DNA of 51,300 nt from Prosthecobacter debontii (GCA_945862245.1 CAMAXN010000015.1:1-51300), one strand, 5' to 3'; shown: positions 1-9,403, numbered from the stretch's first letter. Notes: generated from the sequence alone by a model not told the origin. Program-made: numbers and translations.

Positions 1-1
1 C

Positions 2-472
2 CCCTGCCTGTCCATTCCTAAGCGGGTGGTTTTGGCCACCGCCACGCTTTTTTGTTTAAACGGTTTTGCCGAGGGGCAAGAACCGGCTCCTTCGGGGGAG
101 AGTTCTTCCGCCCTGACTATGCAGGCGTGGTCCGCCTTGGAGCGGAAAGATTATCCCGCGGCGCGGGTGGCCATTGAGCGCTGCCAATCCCTTTACGGTG
201 CGCAAGCCATGGAGATGCAAGGCAAGTTGACCGCGCTTCCGGACACCGAAAACGGTCATCAGGCCTGGGCCCTTAATGACGTGGGCACCTACACCTTTGT
301 CCTGGGCAAGGTTGCCGAGGCGGAGGGGAAAAAGGACGAAGCCATGACGTCTTACCAAAAGGTGGTGGAAGCCTATCCTTACGCCCAGTGCTGGGACAAA
401 TCCGGTTGGTTTTGGCAGCCTGCGGTGGCCTCTCGGGAGCGCCTCGCTTTTCTCAGCCTCGAAACAGAATAA
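2..472 (+). CDS. Secreted TPR-like protein, 5' end cut by the window edge
   Basis: The reading frame is open from the first bases of the window. A GTG at 26 is possible, but the codons before it (ending SIPKR) followed by the hydrophobic stretch VVLATATLFCLNGFAEG look like a signal peptide whose start lies outside the window. The mature part has helix-turn-helix pairs typical of tetratricopeptide units, such as AWSALERKDYPAARVAIERC and a second unit around KKDEAMTSYQKVVEAYP. It ends about 65 bp before the di-haem oxidoreductase on the same strand, so the two may be co-transcribed. I do not recognise a specific family. It is probably a periplasmic or outer-envelope protein; function unknown. 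Confidence 0.7.
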   Translation, partial: PCLSIPKRVVLATATLFCLNGFAEGQEPAPSGESSSALTMQAWSALERKDYPAARVAIERCQSLYGAQAMEMQGKLTALPDTENGHQAWALNDVGTYTFVLGKVAEAEGKKDEAMTSYQKVVEAYPYAQCWDKSGWFWQPAVASRERLAFLSLETE

Positions 473-536
473 TTTTTCCTCGAATTCCCCCCCCTCTTTC
501 ACCATGCTTAACTCCCCCACTCGTCCCCAGATCAAA

Positions 537-3500
537 ATGAATAAGCTCGAAAACTCGCGGAGCGCATGGATTTCTTTCCTGGCCGCAGGCCTTGCCTGCG
601 TTTTCCTCGTTCACCCCGGATTGGTAATAGGAGGTAATGGGGGCGACGGCGGTCAGGTCAGCATCACGCCGGAGACCGAGATTTCTTGGACTTCGGTGGT
701 TGGAAATACCTACCAAGCCCAGTGGTCACCGGCTTCGGGAGATGCGGTTTGGAGCAACCTGGGTTCCTCGGTGCCCGGCAGCAGCGGGTCGGTCCAAACG
801 GCGCATGATGGCAACAAGGAAAGGATTTATCGCGTGATGGAAACCGTCCCTGCTTCGGGCGAGGTTCTGGTCCCCGCGAATGCCCTAGCCGATGCCAACC
901 CCGGCTTTGAATCCGGTTCTACTAGCTGGACCACGGCTCCGATCCACACCATTTCGACGTCGAACCCGCGCAGCGGCACTTCCTCCCTGCGCAGCAACAT
1001 CCCTGGGGGTGCGGTCGGAGGTCAGTTAGTCAAAGTTGTCCCTTCGGTCGTGGTCGGTAAGTCCTACACCTTTTCCTTTTATGCCCGGCAGGTCAGTGCC
1101 GGTGTGTCCTACGTGCAGCAATACCGGGTCGGCTGGGTTGCCTCCGGCGGCTCGGTCACCTGGGGCGGTTGGAACAACTTCACCGGCGGCAATGGTGTTT
1201 GGTCGAAAGTGACCGGCTCCCCGGCCACCGCTCCCGGCACCGCGGTCGGCGCGAAGATCGAATGGTATTTTGCTACCGGGGCCGTGGCTGGCGCCATCGG
1301 TGAAGTGTTTATCGACGACGTGGAATTCGCCTACCAGGCCCCAGTGCCGGCCATCCCGGAGAAAACCCAAATGATCGCCTCCACGACCAGTCCGGTCATG
1401 CGCCTCGCCTGGCCTTCGATCCAAGGCGTGGCTTATCGTGTCGAGGAGTCCGCTTCGCTCGCTTCGCCCAGTTGGTCGCTGGTGGCCACGGTCACGGCCG
1501 ACGGGGCGGAAGCCTCCCACGATGTGCCGGTCGCAGGGACGCAAAAATTTTTCCGGATCAGCCATCCCGTGATTAATCCGGAGGCGCCGGCCAATATCCG
1601 TATCGTGCCAGCCGGCATCGCCGATTCGATCAGCGTGGCCTGGGATGCGGTCACCACGCCGGGAGTCACTGGTTACCGGGTGCTCTACGGCACTTCGTCC
1701 ACGGATTTAAACCAAGTCATGGAGCTGGGCCTGGTCACGTCGGTCACCCTCGCGGACGTCGTCGCGGTTCAGACCTATTATGTCACCGTGATCACCTTGG
1801 CCGGTAACGTCACCGGTTCGGTCGGTTCGACTTTGCTTTCCGCCGCGCCGGAGAGTGAGCCCGTCTTCCTCCCGCTCTTCACTGCGGCAACCGCGCTAGA
1901 GCCTGATCCGGTCAACGAGACCTCCACGGCCAAGATCACCTACCTCGGCGACCGGGTGCGCGACCGCCATGCCCGGGAAAGTACTTTCCAGAAATACGAC
2001 CATTACCTGTCTTGGTATTGGGAGCAGCGGGTGGGCAACATCCAGATCATCGATCGGGTGGCCAAGGGTGGTTCGACCATCACTTTTAATTACACCACGC
2101 AGGGCCTTTTGAATCCCGCGGAGTTCCGGACCTTCTTCGGCGGCGTCTCGGCCGTGGCCCAGTACAACAACAATCAGATTGCCACCCTCGTTTCAACCAC
2201 TCCCTCGACCATCTCGGGCGAGACGGATTACAACTACAGCGCGACGATTAATCAGAACGCCAATGCGGGCAATCGCGCCCTGCAGATTGGTGACCGGGTC
2301 GAAATCGAGATCAGCTACTTTCTCGCCGCGCCGCGCAACGGACGAAAAAATTATTATGGCACGACGTTTCTTTACGTCGTGGGTCAAGGCATTGTGCCTT
2401 GGGCCCAGGGGAATGACCTAGGCTTGTCTGGCGGCATCGTGGGAGGAGTCAACCAGACCCTCGACTCCCACCCTCTGCCTACTGAGGCTTTGCTCGGGGG
2501 ACTGGTCACGCTGCCCTATCAATACTCCAACGAACCGCAACACCGGTTCAAGCAGATGGCGGGAAACATGACTGCGCAAAGTGCTCAGGCCTTCATGCTC
2601 GGCCGCCGGTTACATCACACCGATTTCCAAACCGGGGTCCATTCCGAGCCCGACAATCCGGTCTTTGCCCAGCAAATGAACAAGCTCGGTCCCAAATTTG
2701 CCGCCCAGAGTTGCGTAGAGTGCCACATGGGCAACGGGCGGTCTCTCCTCCCCGCGGTGGGAACCACGGTCGAATATGGCGGGGTCAAGGTTAGTGAGTC
2801 GGCCGACGGTGCACCGCATCCCATCCTTGGTGAGCAGTTGCAGCCTCACGCGATTAGTGGAAATCCGGAAGCAGGTGTCCTCTTGGCCGGGTTCACCACG
2901 GTGAACGGGGCTTATGGCGACGGAACCTCCTACACCCTGCGCAAGCCGGAGCTGCAATTCTCGGGGGTCATTCCCGCCTACCACTCACTTCGCATGGCCC
3001 AGCCATTAGTCGGGCTCGGTTTGCTTGAAGCCATCCCGGAGAGTGCCATCCTTGCTCTGGCTGATCCGGATGATGCCAATCGTGACGGTATTTCCGGGCG
3101 GGCGCGTTTCGTGCCAGACCCATCCAATTCCCTCATCCTCCGTTTGGGCCGGTTCGCCCACAAGGCCGCCCAGCCCAAGGTGATCCACCAGATCGCCCAT
3201 GCCCTGAACCGCGACATGGGAGTGGTCAGCGAGTTGTTTCCCGTGCTCGACGGTGAGAAATCACCCCGACCGGCCGAAGTGAGCAACACGGAACTGGATC
3301 AGCTGAACCGATACGCGGTCCTGCTTGGGGTGGCAGCCCAGCGCTACCTCCAAGATCCGCAAGTGGTGCGGGGCCGGACACTTTTCTCCACCGCATCCTG
3401 CGTGGCTTGCCACACCCCAAGCTTCACGACCAGCGCCTACCATCCGAAAGGCGAACTGCGCAACCAGACGATCCGTCCTTTCACCGACCTTCTCCTCCAT

Positions 3501-3758
3501 GACATGGGTCCGGGATTGGCCGACAGCATGGCTGAAGGTGACGTGACTGGGGCGGAGTGGCGTACTGCTCCCCTTTGGAACATCGGTTTGACCGCTGGGG
3601 TGGCCGGTGGCGAAGGTTACTTGCACGACGGCCGCGCCCGCACGATCGAAGAGGCCATCCTCTGGCACGGCGGCGAAGCCGAACAGGCCAAGGAAAACTT
3701 CCGCAAAATGTCCGCAACCGATCGCGAGGCTGTCGTGAAGTTCATCCGGTCGCTGTGA
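537..3758 (+). CDS. Secreted multidomain di-haem oxidoreductase (DUF1111 / DHOR family)
   Basis: About 1073 aa. An ATG at 504 is also in frame and adds 11 residues; I prefer 537 because MNKLENSRSAWISFLAAG gives a normal signal peptide. No clear ribosome-binding site decides it. After the signal comes a Gly-rich linker, a jelly-roll-like segment (about residues 110-270, opening NPGFESGSTSW), a fibronectin-III-like segment (about 350-430), then a large catalytic part. The C-terminal region carries two c-type haem motifs, CVECH at about 726 and CVACH at about 955. It also has family signatures of the DHOR peroxidase-like group: ADPDDANRDGISGR, DLLLHDMGPGLAD and YLHDGRARTIEEAILWHGGE. The family resembles di-haem cytochrome c peroxidases, but its substrates are mostly unknown. 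The carbohydrate-module-like front end suggests surface binding (inference). Confidence 0.85.
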   Translation: MNKLENSRSAWISFLAAGLACVFLVHPGLVIGGNGGDGGQVSITPETEISWTSVVGNTYQAQWSPASGDAVWSNLGSSVPGSSGSVQTAHDGNKERIYRVMETVPASGEVLVPANALADANPGFESGSTSWTTAPIHTISTSNPRSGTSSLRSNIPGGAVGGQLVKVVPSVVVGKSYTFSFYARQVSAGVSYVQQYRVGWVASGGSVTWGGWNNFTGGNGVWSKVTGSPATAPGTAVGAKIEWYFATGAVAGAIGEVFIDDVEFAYQAPVPAIPEKTQMIASTTSPVMRLAWPSIQGVAYRVEESASLASPSWSLVATVTADGAEASHDVPVAGTQKFFRISHPVINPEAPANIRIVPAGIADSISVAWDAVTTPGVTGYRVLYGTSSTDLNQVMELGLVTSVTLADVVAVQTYYVTVITLAGNVTGSVGSTLLSAAPESEPVFLPLFTAATALEPDPVNETSTAKITYLGDRVRDRHARESTFQKYDHYLSWYWEQRVGNIQIIDRVAKGGSTITFNYTTQGLLNPAEFRTFFGGVSAVAQYNNNQIATLVSTTPSTISGETDYNYSATINQNANAGNRALQIGDRVEIEISYFLAAPRNGRKNYYGTTFLYVVGQGIVPWAQGNDLGLSGGIVGGVNQTLDSHPLPTEALLGGLVTLPYQYSNEPQHRFKQMAGNMTAQSAQAFMLGRRLHHTDFQTGVHSEPDNPVFAQQMNKLGPKFAAQSCVECHMGNGRSLLPAVGTTVEYGGVKVSESADGAPHPILGEQLQPHAISGNPEAGVLLAGFTTVNGAYGDGTSYTLRKPELQFSGVIPAYHSLRMAQPLVGLGLLEAIPESAILALADPDDANRDGISGRARFVPDPSNSLILRLGRFAHKAAQPKVIHQIAHALNRDMGVVSELFPVLDGEKSPRPAEVSNTELDQLNRYAVLLGVAAQRYLQDPQVVRGRTLFSTASCVACHTPSFTTSAYHPKGELRNQTIRPFTDLLLHDMGPGLADSMAEGDVTGAEWRTAPLWNIGLTAGVAGGEGYLHDGRARTIEEAILWHGGEAEQAKENFRKMSATDREAVVKFIRSL

Positions 3759-3858
3759 GCTGCCGACTTCGCCACCCATTCCACCCCGCCGGATCATGGT
3801 CCGGCGCCGTGGACAAGGCGTCACCTTGCCCGTAAGCTGAATTATTCGGGGTCTATTC

Positions 3859-3929
3859 GGGGTCAGGTGTCGCATCTTAACATTACCGGTAGAGTCATAC
3901 TAAAATGTTGAAATGCGACACCTGACCCC
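3859..3929. repeat. 26-bp inverted repeat (hairpin) of transposon-end type
   Basis: Arms at 3859-3884 and 3904-3929 match at 24 of 26 positions; the outer 17 bases, GGGGTCAGGTGTCGCAT, are perfect. The loop is about 19 nt. The left side is preceded by a 10-bp direct repeat (ATTCGGGGTC twice). Motifs like GGGGTCAGGTGTCGCA are familiar to me near REP-associated or IS200-like transposases, but no transposase of that kind remains here. It could also serve as the end of the upstream transcript. Confidence 0.6.
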
Positions 3930-3957
3930 ATTTATACATTTATACGGGTTTTGTGTT

Positions 3958-4090
3958 GGTAGCGCGGCCTCGCCGTAGGCCGCATGCCAAAGGAGGGAGA
4001 AAGCTGGATGCCAAGGATCGACTGACGGACTGGGCTTGGGCTGGCCTTTCGCATTCCTTTGGCATGCGCTCCCGGCGGTAGCGCGCCACC
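3958..4090. repeat. 133-bp palindromic element (REP/MITE-like)
   Basis: The element is bounded by imperfect inverted arms of about 37 bp. The inner 13 bases of each arm match exactly (GCATGCCAAAGGA at 3983-3995, its complement at 4055-4067). The outer parts share GGT-GCGCG and CCGCC-like blocks. Its right edge coincides with the point where the transposase fragment loses its reading frame, which suggests that it inserted there. Confidence 0.55.
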
Positions 4091-4244
4091 TTTGATGACG
4101 GTCTGGGTGCTGGCGTTCCACGTGATTTTCTGGAGGGAAAAGGGATGGCGGAGGAGATACTCGGCGAGGCGTTTGCGCCCGGCGCTATCGTGGGCGGCGA
4201 CGGGTTTCTCGCCGCCGTCGTGGATGTGGAAGCCGGAGAATTAA
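4091..4244 (-). pseudogene. IS91-type (Y2) transposase fragment
   Basis: Read on the minus strand, about 50 codons give GFHIHDGGEKPVAAHDSAGR, then RLAEYLLRHPFSLQKI and a segment ending TQTVIKGG. This matches the C-terminal region of IS91-like transposases, where a motif of the form 'KxLxxYLxRxPFSLxxI...VIYR' follows the catalytic domain. A stop codon lies just upstream (TAA before FSG), and the reading frame ends at the palindromic element at 4090. The catalytic part is absent, so this is a dead remnant. Confidence 0.6.
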
Positions 4245-4260
4245 ACTGCCAGGCATACAA

Positions 4261-4726
4261 TCAGTTTTGAGCTGAGATTTTTGGTATTCATGTCTTGAGG
4301 GCGATCACTCCGAATCGAGATAAATAAAGGGATTTTTAGTGGTGAAAAGAGATATCTCCTCTGGAATTGGCAGGGATGAAAACGGGGAAAAGTTGGGGCA
4401 GGTTTTGCGGGTCAGAGGGTTGCTCCCGGCGTAAGTGTTACCCAATCGGCGATCATCACATGGTGTCAAAGAAAATGCAGCTGATCAGCAAATCAACCCC
4501 CACTTCCCCGCCCTCCGGTCTGACATAATGGCTCTTTCAGGGGCCTCCCGCAGAAAGCAAACTCCTTGCAGTAAACCCGCGACAGAAATCGGTCTAAATT
4601 CCAACGCGAATCTAACAATGAAACCGTCAACGGTGCGCATCCATGCGAGACGCCCCCGAAGCCAGAGACGCACAGAGTCCCATGAACACGAATCAAAGCG
4701 AACAATCGGTCACGAAAGAAGAATGG
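4261..4726. other. Gene-free interval
   Basis: Between the transposase scrap and tRNA-Ser I see no supported gene. The open frames here are short and have no recognisable protein features. It is best read as decayed accessory DNA next to a tRNA 3' end. Confidence 0.5.
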
Positions 4727-4813
4727 CGGAGAGGGTGGGATTTGAACCCACGGTAGCTGTTACACTACGTCTGATTTCGAATCAGGTGCCATAGACCACT
4801 CGACCACCTCTCC
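4727..4813 (-). tRNA. tRNA-Ser (CGA)
   Basis: On the minus strand the acceptor GGAGAGG pairs with the 3' CCUCUCC. The anticodon loop is UUCGAAA within a CUGAU/AUCAG stem, giving anticodon CGA for UCG codons. A long variable arm (about 17 nt) typical of serine tRNAs is present, followed by a T-loop GUUCAAAUC. The 3' CCA is not encoded. Confidence 0.95.
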
Positions 4814-4901
4814 TAAGTGCGGGGGGCAAAAATTGGGCGCGGCGGGCGGATTTGTAAAGCGAACAATCGCCCAACCAGGCCGCCCGAATTCTGAAAGAGC
4901 T

Positions 4902-4998
4902 AACCGCGAATGAACGCGAATGGCCGCGAATGAAGAAAGTAATCAAAAATACGAACTTGCTGCATTTCATTCGCGATAATTCGCGTCCATTCGCGGTT
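4902..4998. repeat. Inverted repeat built from CGCGAAT units, downstream of mpl
   Basis: Each 33-bp arm (4902-4934 and 4966-4998) contains three spaced copies of CGCGAAT. The arms are complementary at 29 of 33 positions around a 31-nt loop. It starts 25 bp past the mpl stop, so it could end or stabilise that transcript. There is no T-run for a classical intrinsic terminator. Confidence 0.7.
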
Positions 4999-5023
4999 GA
5001 ATCTTAAAAACGAGGCACCCTGC

Positions 5024-6406
5024 CTAAAGTTCAGCCAAAAGTTGCTGGTGGATTCCGCCGAAGCCGCCATTCGAGAGGACTGCGACGACATCGCCGGGCT
5101 GTGCCTCGGCTTTGACGGCGGCGATGATGGCTGCGTTGTCGGCGAGGTAGTATCCCTTTCCGCCCATCGCGGCGATGTCGGCGGAAAGGCGGAGGGGATC
5201 GAGCCGATCGTTTTCCGGGATCTTGTGGAGATCGGGGATCGCGGCGACGACGGCGAAGTCCGCCAGCGCCAGCGACTCGGCGAGTTCCTTCTGGAATACG
5301 GCGCGGCGGGTGGTGTTTGAGCGGGGTTCGAAAAGTATCCACAACCGTGAGTCCGGATATTTCTGGCGGATACTCTGCACGGCGAGGCGGATCGCGGTCG
5401 GGTGGTGGGCGAAGTCGTCGATGACTTTGATGCCGTTTTTCTCACCCTTAAGTTCCTGTCTGCGGGCGACGCCGCCGAAGGCCAGCAAGCCAGCGCGGAT
5501 CTCATCCGGAGTGAGGCCGCCGAAGCTTGCTGCCGCCGTCGCCATCGCGGCGTTGCGGACATTGAACTCGCCCGTCATCGGCACGGTGTAGTGCTCTCCG
5601 CCGAGGGAAAACGAACTACTATCTTCATCGTATTTCACATCCGTGATCCGCAGAGTATTCCCTTCGCCTAGGCCGACGCTTGTCACCGGGCAAGGTGCTT
5701 TCTCCGTCACATCGAGGCAGTTTTTCTCATCGCCGTTGACGAAGGCCATGCCGTTGCGTGGGACAATGTTTAGGAGGCGCTTGAAGCTCAGCTTGATCTC
5801 CTCGACGTTGTTGTAGATGTCGGCGTGGTCGAACTCGATATTGTTCACCACCACGCATTCCGGCAGGTAGTGGAGGAATTTGGAGCGCTTGTCGAAGAAG
5901 GCCGTGTCGTATTCGTCACCCTCGAGGACATTGATTTCGCTGTCGGGAAAATGCGCGCCGCAGCCGAGGTTTTTCGGAAGTCCACCGATCATGAAACCGG
6001 GATCGCGCCCGGCGTTGCGGAAGAGCCACGCGAGCATGGAGGATGTCGTTGTTTTTCCGTGAGTGCCGCTGACCACGAAGTTTCGTTTGCCGCGCAGGAA
6101 ATGCTCTTTCATCACCTCGGGGAGGGAGTGGTAGAGGAGTTTGCGATCGAGAGCGGCCTCCGCTTCCGGGTTGCCGCGTGAGATCGCGTTGCCGATTACG
6201 ACCACATCCGCCCCGGCGGGGATATTTTCCTCACGGTAACCCTCGGCGATCGTGATGCCCTCGCCGCGCAGGAAATCCGACATCGGCGGATAGACGTTCG
6301 TGTCGGAACCCGTCACCGTGAAACCGCGCCGCCTCATCGCGGCCGCCACTGCGCCCATCGCCGTCCCGCAAACGCCCGTAAAGTGGAAATGAGTTTTCTC
6401 TAACAT
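5024..6406 (-). CDS. mpl: UDP-N-acetylmuramate:L-alanyl-gamma-D-glutamyl-meso-diaminopimelate ligase
   Basis: 460 aa. Cytoplasmic Mur-type ligase of peptidoglycan recycling: it joins recovered L-Ala-D-Glu-mDap tripeptide to UDP-MurNAc using ATP. The order is an N-terminal Rossmann part with GVCGTAMG (11-18) and GSDTNVYPPMS, the ATP P-loop GTHGKTTT (114-121), a middle part with LEGDEYDTAFFDKRSKF, and a C-terminal domain with DDFAHHPTAIR. The combination of GSDxNVYPPMS with EGDEYDTAFFDKRSKF is characteristic of Mpl rather than MurC. An in-frame ATG lies 34 codons upstream (6508), but the 6406 start puts the nucleotide-binding loop at the usual distance from the N terminus. It lies downstream of the antiporter gene on the same strand with a gap of about 105 bp. 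Confidence 0.93.
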   Translation of the reverse strand: MLEKTHFHFTGVCGTAMGAVAAAMRRRGFTVTGSDTNVYPPMSDFLRGEGITIAEGYREENIPAGADVVVIGNAISRGNPEAEAALDRKLLYHSLPEVMKEHFLRGKRNFVVSGTHGKTTTSSMLAWLFRNAGRDPGFMIGGLPKNLGCGAHFPDSEINVLEGDEYDTAFFDKRSKFLHYLPECVVVNNIEFDHADIYNNVEEIKLSFKRLLNIVPRNGMAFVNGDEKNCLDVTEKAPCPVTSVGLGEGNTLRITDVKYDEDSSSFSLGGEHYTVPMTGEFNVRNAAMATAAASFGGLTPDEIRAGLLAFGGVARRQELKGEKNGIKVIDDFAHHPTAIRLAVQSIRQKYPDSRLWILFEPRSNTTRRAVFQKELAESLALADFAVVAAIPDLHKIPENDRLDPLRLSADIAAMGGKGYYLADNAAIIAAVKAEAQPGDVVAVLSNGGFGGIHQQLLAEL

Positions 6407-6512
6407 GCAAAGGCCGGAGGCTAGGGAAGCCGCACCCGCTTGCCAACTAGGAATGCGTCGTCGGTCCAGCGTGACCTCATTTTGTATATAGGCGGCGCAA
6501 ATCCTCACCGCT

Positions 6513-8093
6513 TTAGTTTTTCACTCGGTCGGTGTTATCTAGCCATGCCATTAAAGTGTCTGCCGCCGCCATCGAGCTCATCACGGGCACGCCACCTGCA
6601 AGACGGATTTTTTCTGCGTCTGCCACTTCAAAGACGCGAGCGACGACCGGCACGTTTTTCACGTATGTTAGCACTGTGAGTGCATCGCCTACTCTCCGCA
6701 TTGAGGCGATCACTAGTTTCGCTTCGCGAGCGCCAGCCTTGGCAAGCACCTCCACCTCCGCGCCGTCGCCATGCAGGAAAGGGATGTTCTTTTTCGCAAG
6801 CGATCCGCAGACCACGGCGTCGTCATCCACCACCAGCACTTTTTCGCCTTGAGCGAGAAGGGGTTTGAGAATCCACATTCCCGCCGCACCGAAGCCGAGG
6901 ATCAGCACATGACCCGACGGGGTCTCGCCCAAGTCTTTTCTTTTTCGCAGTGGATGGAAGCGCAGGAGGAAATTCGTCACTTCCTCGCGCCCGAGGAAAG
7001 GGGTTGCGGCCATGGTGATCACCGTGGTGAGGGCGAGGACTGAAAAGGTTTCCTGGCGCACATGACCGAGAGTGATGCCGCTCAGGCCGAGGAGTAGCGA
7101 ATACTCGCTTGTCTGCGCGAGTAGCAGACCCGACTCGATGCCCGCGCGTGCGTTCAGCCCGCGCCACTCTGCGACGAGTGCCACCAGCGGCGGCGTCACT
7201 ACGATGATCAGTAGGGAATAGATCGCCGCCTGCAGCCACAGCCCCGGTTCCGGCACGCCGAGCAAGGCACCGAGCGCGACGAAGAACATGGCTTGGAAAA
7301 AATCCACGAGAGAGGAGAGCTGTCCGCGCACCAGGCCGTTGATAGGAAACGCCGAGAAAACAAAACCGCCTGCGAAAGCCCCGGCGATCAGCGGCAGTCC
7401 GAGCCACGACGCGACACCCACGAACCCGAGTAACACCGCCACTAGCCACAACAGCAAATTTTCCTCATCTGGCTTGAAGAGGAGCACCAGCTTCGGGATT
7501 ACGAAACGCTGCGCGACCCATGCGATGCCACCGATCACGCCCGCTTCCCACAAGCCATTCGCCACATCCCATCCGCCGCCGTTCACCCGCGATAACACCA
7601 CGATCAAAAGCACCAGCGCGACATCTTGTAGCAGCAACACCCCCGTCACCACACGGGCATATGGCTCGAACATGGCTCTCCGTGACTGAAGGTGACGTAG
7701 CACGACTAGGGTCGAGCTGGCGGCCAGCCCGCCGCCCATGTAAACGGCTTCCAGTTTTCCCATTCCCATGATCACGGCACATAGGTAGCCGACACCCATC
7801 GCCAGCGAAAACTGGACCGCCGCCACCCACACCACCGCTTTCCCGAACCTCTTGAAACGCTGTGGATTGAGCTCCACGCCCGAGGCGAAAACGAGGAATA
7901 CGAGTCCTAGTTCCAGCACATTTGTAGCGCCCTCGCCCACGGCATTTCCAAGCCCGAATTCTTTCGGCACTAGTCCCGTCAACCCAAGGCTCATCCCCGC
8001 GCCGATCAGCACGGGAATCGCAGGCAACCGCAATAACCTGGCAAGCCCATAAGCGGCAGCAGCTACAGCCAGCAACAATGCAAACGCCGTCAT
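6513..8093 (-). CDS. CPA2-family cation/proton antiporter with NAD-binding RCK domain
   Basis: 526 aa. The first ~380 residues form about 12 hydrophobic helices of the KefB/KefC-like Na+/H+ exchanger fold. The C-terminal part is a Rossmann TrkA-N (RCK) domain starting HVLILGFGAAGMW with the GxGxxG-type loop, which in this family senses nucleotides and gates the transporter. No TrkA-C domain follows. The likely role is potassium or sodium efflux linked to proton entry at the inner membrane; the ion cannot be told from sequence. The glutathione-binding features of E. coli KefC are not evident. Confidence 0.88.
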   Translation of the reverse strand: MTAFALLLAVAAAAYGLARLLRLPAIPVLIGAGMSLGLTGLVPKEFGLGNAVGEGATNVLELGLVFLVFASGVELNPQRFKRFGKAVVWVAAVQFSLAMGVGYLCAVIMGMGKLEAVYMGGGLAASSTLVVLRHLQSRRAMFEPYARVVTGVLLLQDVALVLLIVVLSRVNGGGWDVANGLWEAGVIGGIAWVAQRFVIPKLVLLFKPDEENLLLWLVAVLLGFVGVASWLGLPLIAGAFAGGFVFSAFPINGLVRGQLSSLVDFFQAMFFVALGALLGVPEPGLWLQAAIYSLLIIVVTPPLVALVAEWRGLNARAGIESGLLLAQTSEYSLLLGLSGITLGHVRQETFSVLALTTVITMAATPFLGREEVTNFLLRFHPLRKRKDLGETPSGHVLILGFGAAGMWILKPLLAQGEKVLVVDDDAVVCGSLAKKNIPFLHGDGAEVEVLAKAGAREAKLVIASMRRVGDALTVLTYVKNVPVVARVFEVADAEKIRLAGGVPVMSSMAAADTLMAWLDNTDRVKN

Positions 8094-8244
8094 TTCGGTG
8101 ACCCCGTTTCCATAAATAAAGGAAGCTGGTAGGTCACCTCATTCATCGCGTAAAGTAACCAGAAAAACACATCTAACATATGGGTGTATTAGACGGATAC
8201 CCGCGATGAAGAAACCCCAAACTTCTAGCGGAACTGGTTCGCAG

Positions 8245-9170
8245 TTAGTGTTCTTGTCTGGGTTTCTTCGGCTTCTTCTTGTCACGCGGCTTGCCTACTT
8301 TGATCGGCGTGAGACCATCCTCGGGTCGGTCGGAAAACCGCCACGGGTCGTTGAGGCGGCGCATTTCCGCTAGAAGTAGGGCGCGCATTTCCTTGAGCTT
8401 GTCGGCGTGTTGTGTATTTTTTTCGAGGTTGGTGGCCTTCGGATCCTTGTGCTCGGCGAGAAGTTCGTGGGGATTTTCCCTGAGGTTGAAGAGCTGGGTT
8501 TCACGGACGCCGCTGTTCGCGGATTCGTATTCGATGAGCTTCCAATCGCCTTGTTTCACACTGCGCATGCCAGGCTTTTCGCCGCCGTTATAGACCCCGT
8601 ATAGCGTATTGCGGATGGTATGTTTTTCGCCGAGGAGTACGGGCTTGAAGCTGGTGCCCTCGTTTGTTTCTGGCGGTGTGACTCCGGTGAGGTCGCAGAA
8701 GGTTGCGAGCAGGTCTCCGAGATAGACGTTGCCGGGAGCACGGCTACCAGGCTTGATGTTAGGACCTTTGACGATCATTGGGACACGCCAAGTGTGCTCG
8801 TAGAGGTTTTGCTTTCCCTGCAGGCCGTGGCGCCCGATGGCGATGCCGTGGTCGGCCGTGTAGAAAATATAGGTGTTATCAAGTTCGCCCATTTTCTTGA
8901 GTTGGGAAAGGACGCGGTTGATCTGGAAGTCGATGTTCTCCGAGCAGGCGTATTCGCGGCCGATCTCGTTGCGGATCGTCGCTTTGTCGCGGCGATTTCA
9001 CACGCCAGAGACGGATATCTCATCGCGGACATCCATGTGGGTGTTATCAAAGGGATGGGCTGGCAGCCAGTTCGGAGGCAGTGCGGGCAGCTTGAGGTTC
9101 AGGGCAGGCGGATCGAAGTGGGCTTATCATGGAGGTGATAATCTACAAACGACTCAGTGAAACGTGAGCT
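8245..9170 (-). pseudogene. Broken sulfatase gene with in-frame TGA
   Basis: The 3' part from the ATG at 8892 encodes 215 aa that look like the C-terminal half of an alkaline-phosphatase-fold sulfatase. It includes YIFYTADHGIAIGRHG (metal-binding Asp-His), NLYEHTWRVPMIVKGP and KQGDWKLIEY. The same frame continues upstream as RNEIGREYACSENIDFQINR, and still further as LPPNWLPAHPFDNTHMDVRD. A TGA at 8998-9000 interrupts the two blocks without changing frame. Beyond about 9135 the similarity shifts frame (SRFTESFVDYHLHDKP, starting near 9170). The N-terminal half with the Cys/Ser formylglycine site is missing. I read it as a pseudogene with a nonsense mutation, at least one frameshift and a large 5' deletion. 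A product starting at 8892 could not be an active sulfatase. Confidence 0.8.
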
Positions 9171-9403
9171 CTAAATTTTTACCTACAGCAAGCAACGGCT
9201 CAATTTTGGTTGCGACGTTACGCAGCGCGTTGATTTTTTTAGATCAGCACGCTAAAAGTCACATCGAGAAGGATTCTACTAGCGCGCAGCGGGCTTTCGA
9301 ATTCGATGCCCTAGCGGTATGCAAAATCCCCCCACAAGGTGATGGTATAGAATTTCCCTCTTGCCGGGAGGCACGCGCTTTGGTTGCTTGTTCCCCGGCA
9401 AAT
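9171..9403. other. Gene-free interval before tRNA-Thr
   Basis: No supported gene. It probably holds more decayed sequence of the sulfatase locus and the tRNA-Thr promoter, but I cannot place promoter boxes with confidence. Confidence 0.4.

Noticed and set aside
4435..4794. 119-codon plus-strand frame over tRNA-Ser
   Set aside because: It runs antisense through the tRNA gene and has no protein-like features.
8998..9000. TGA inside the sulfatase frame as a possible selenocysteine codon
   Set aside because: The position is not a known redox or catalytic site of sulfatases, no SECIS-like hairpin is evident right after it, and the upstream part is frameshifted and truncated.
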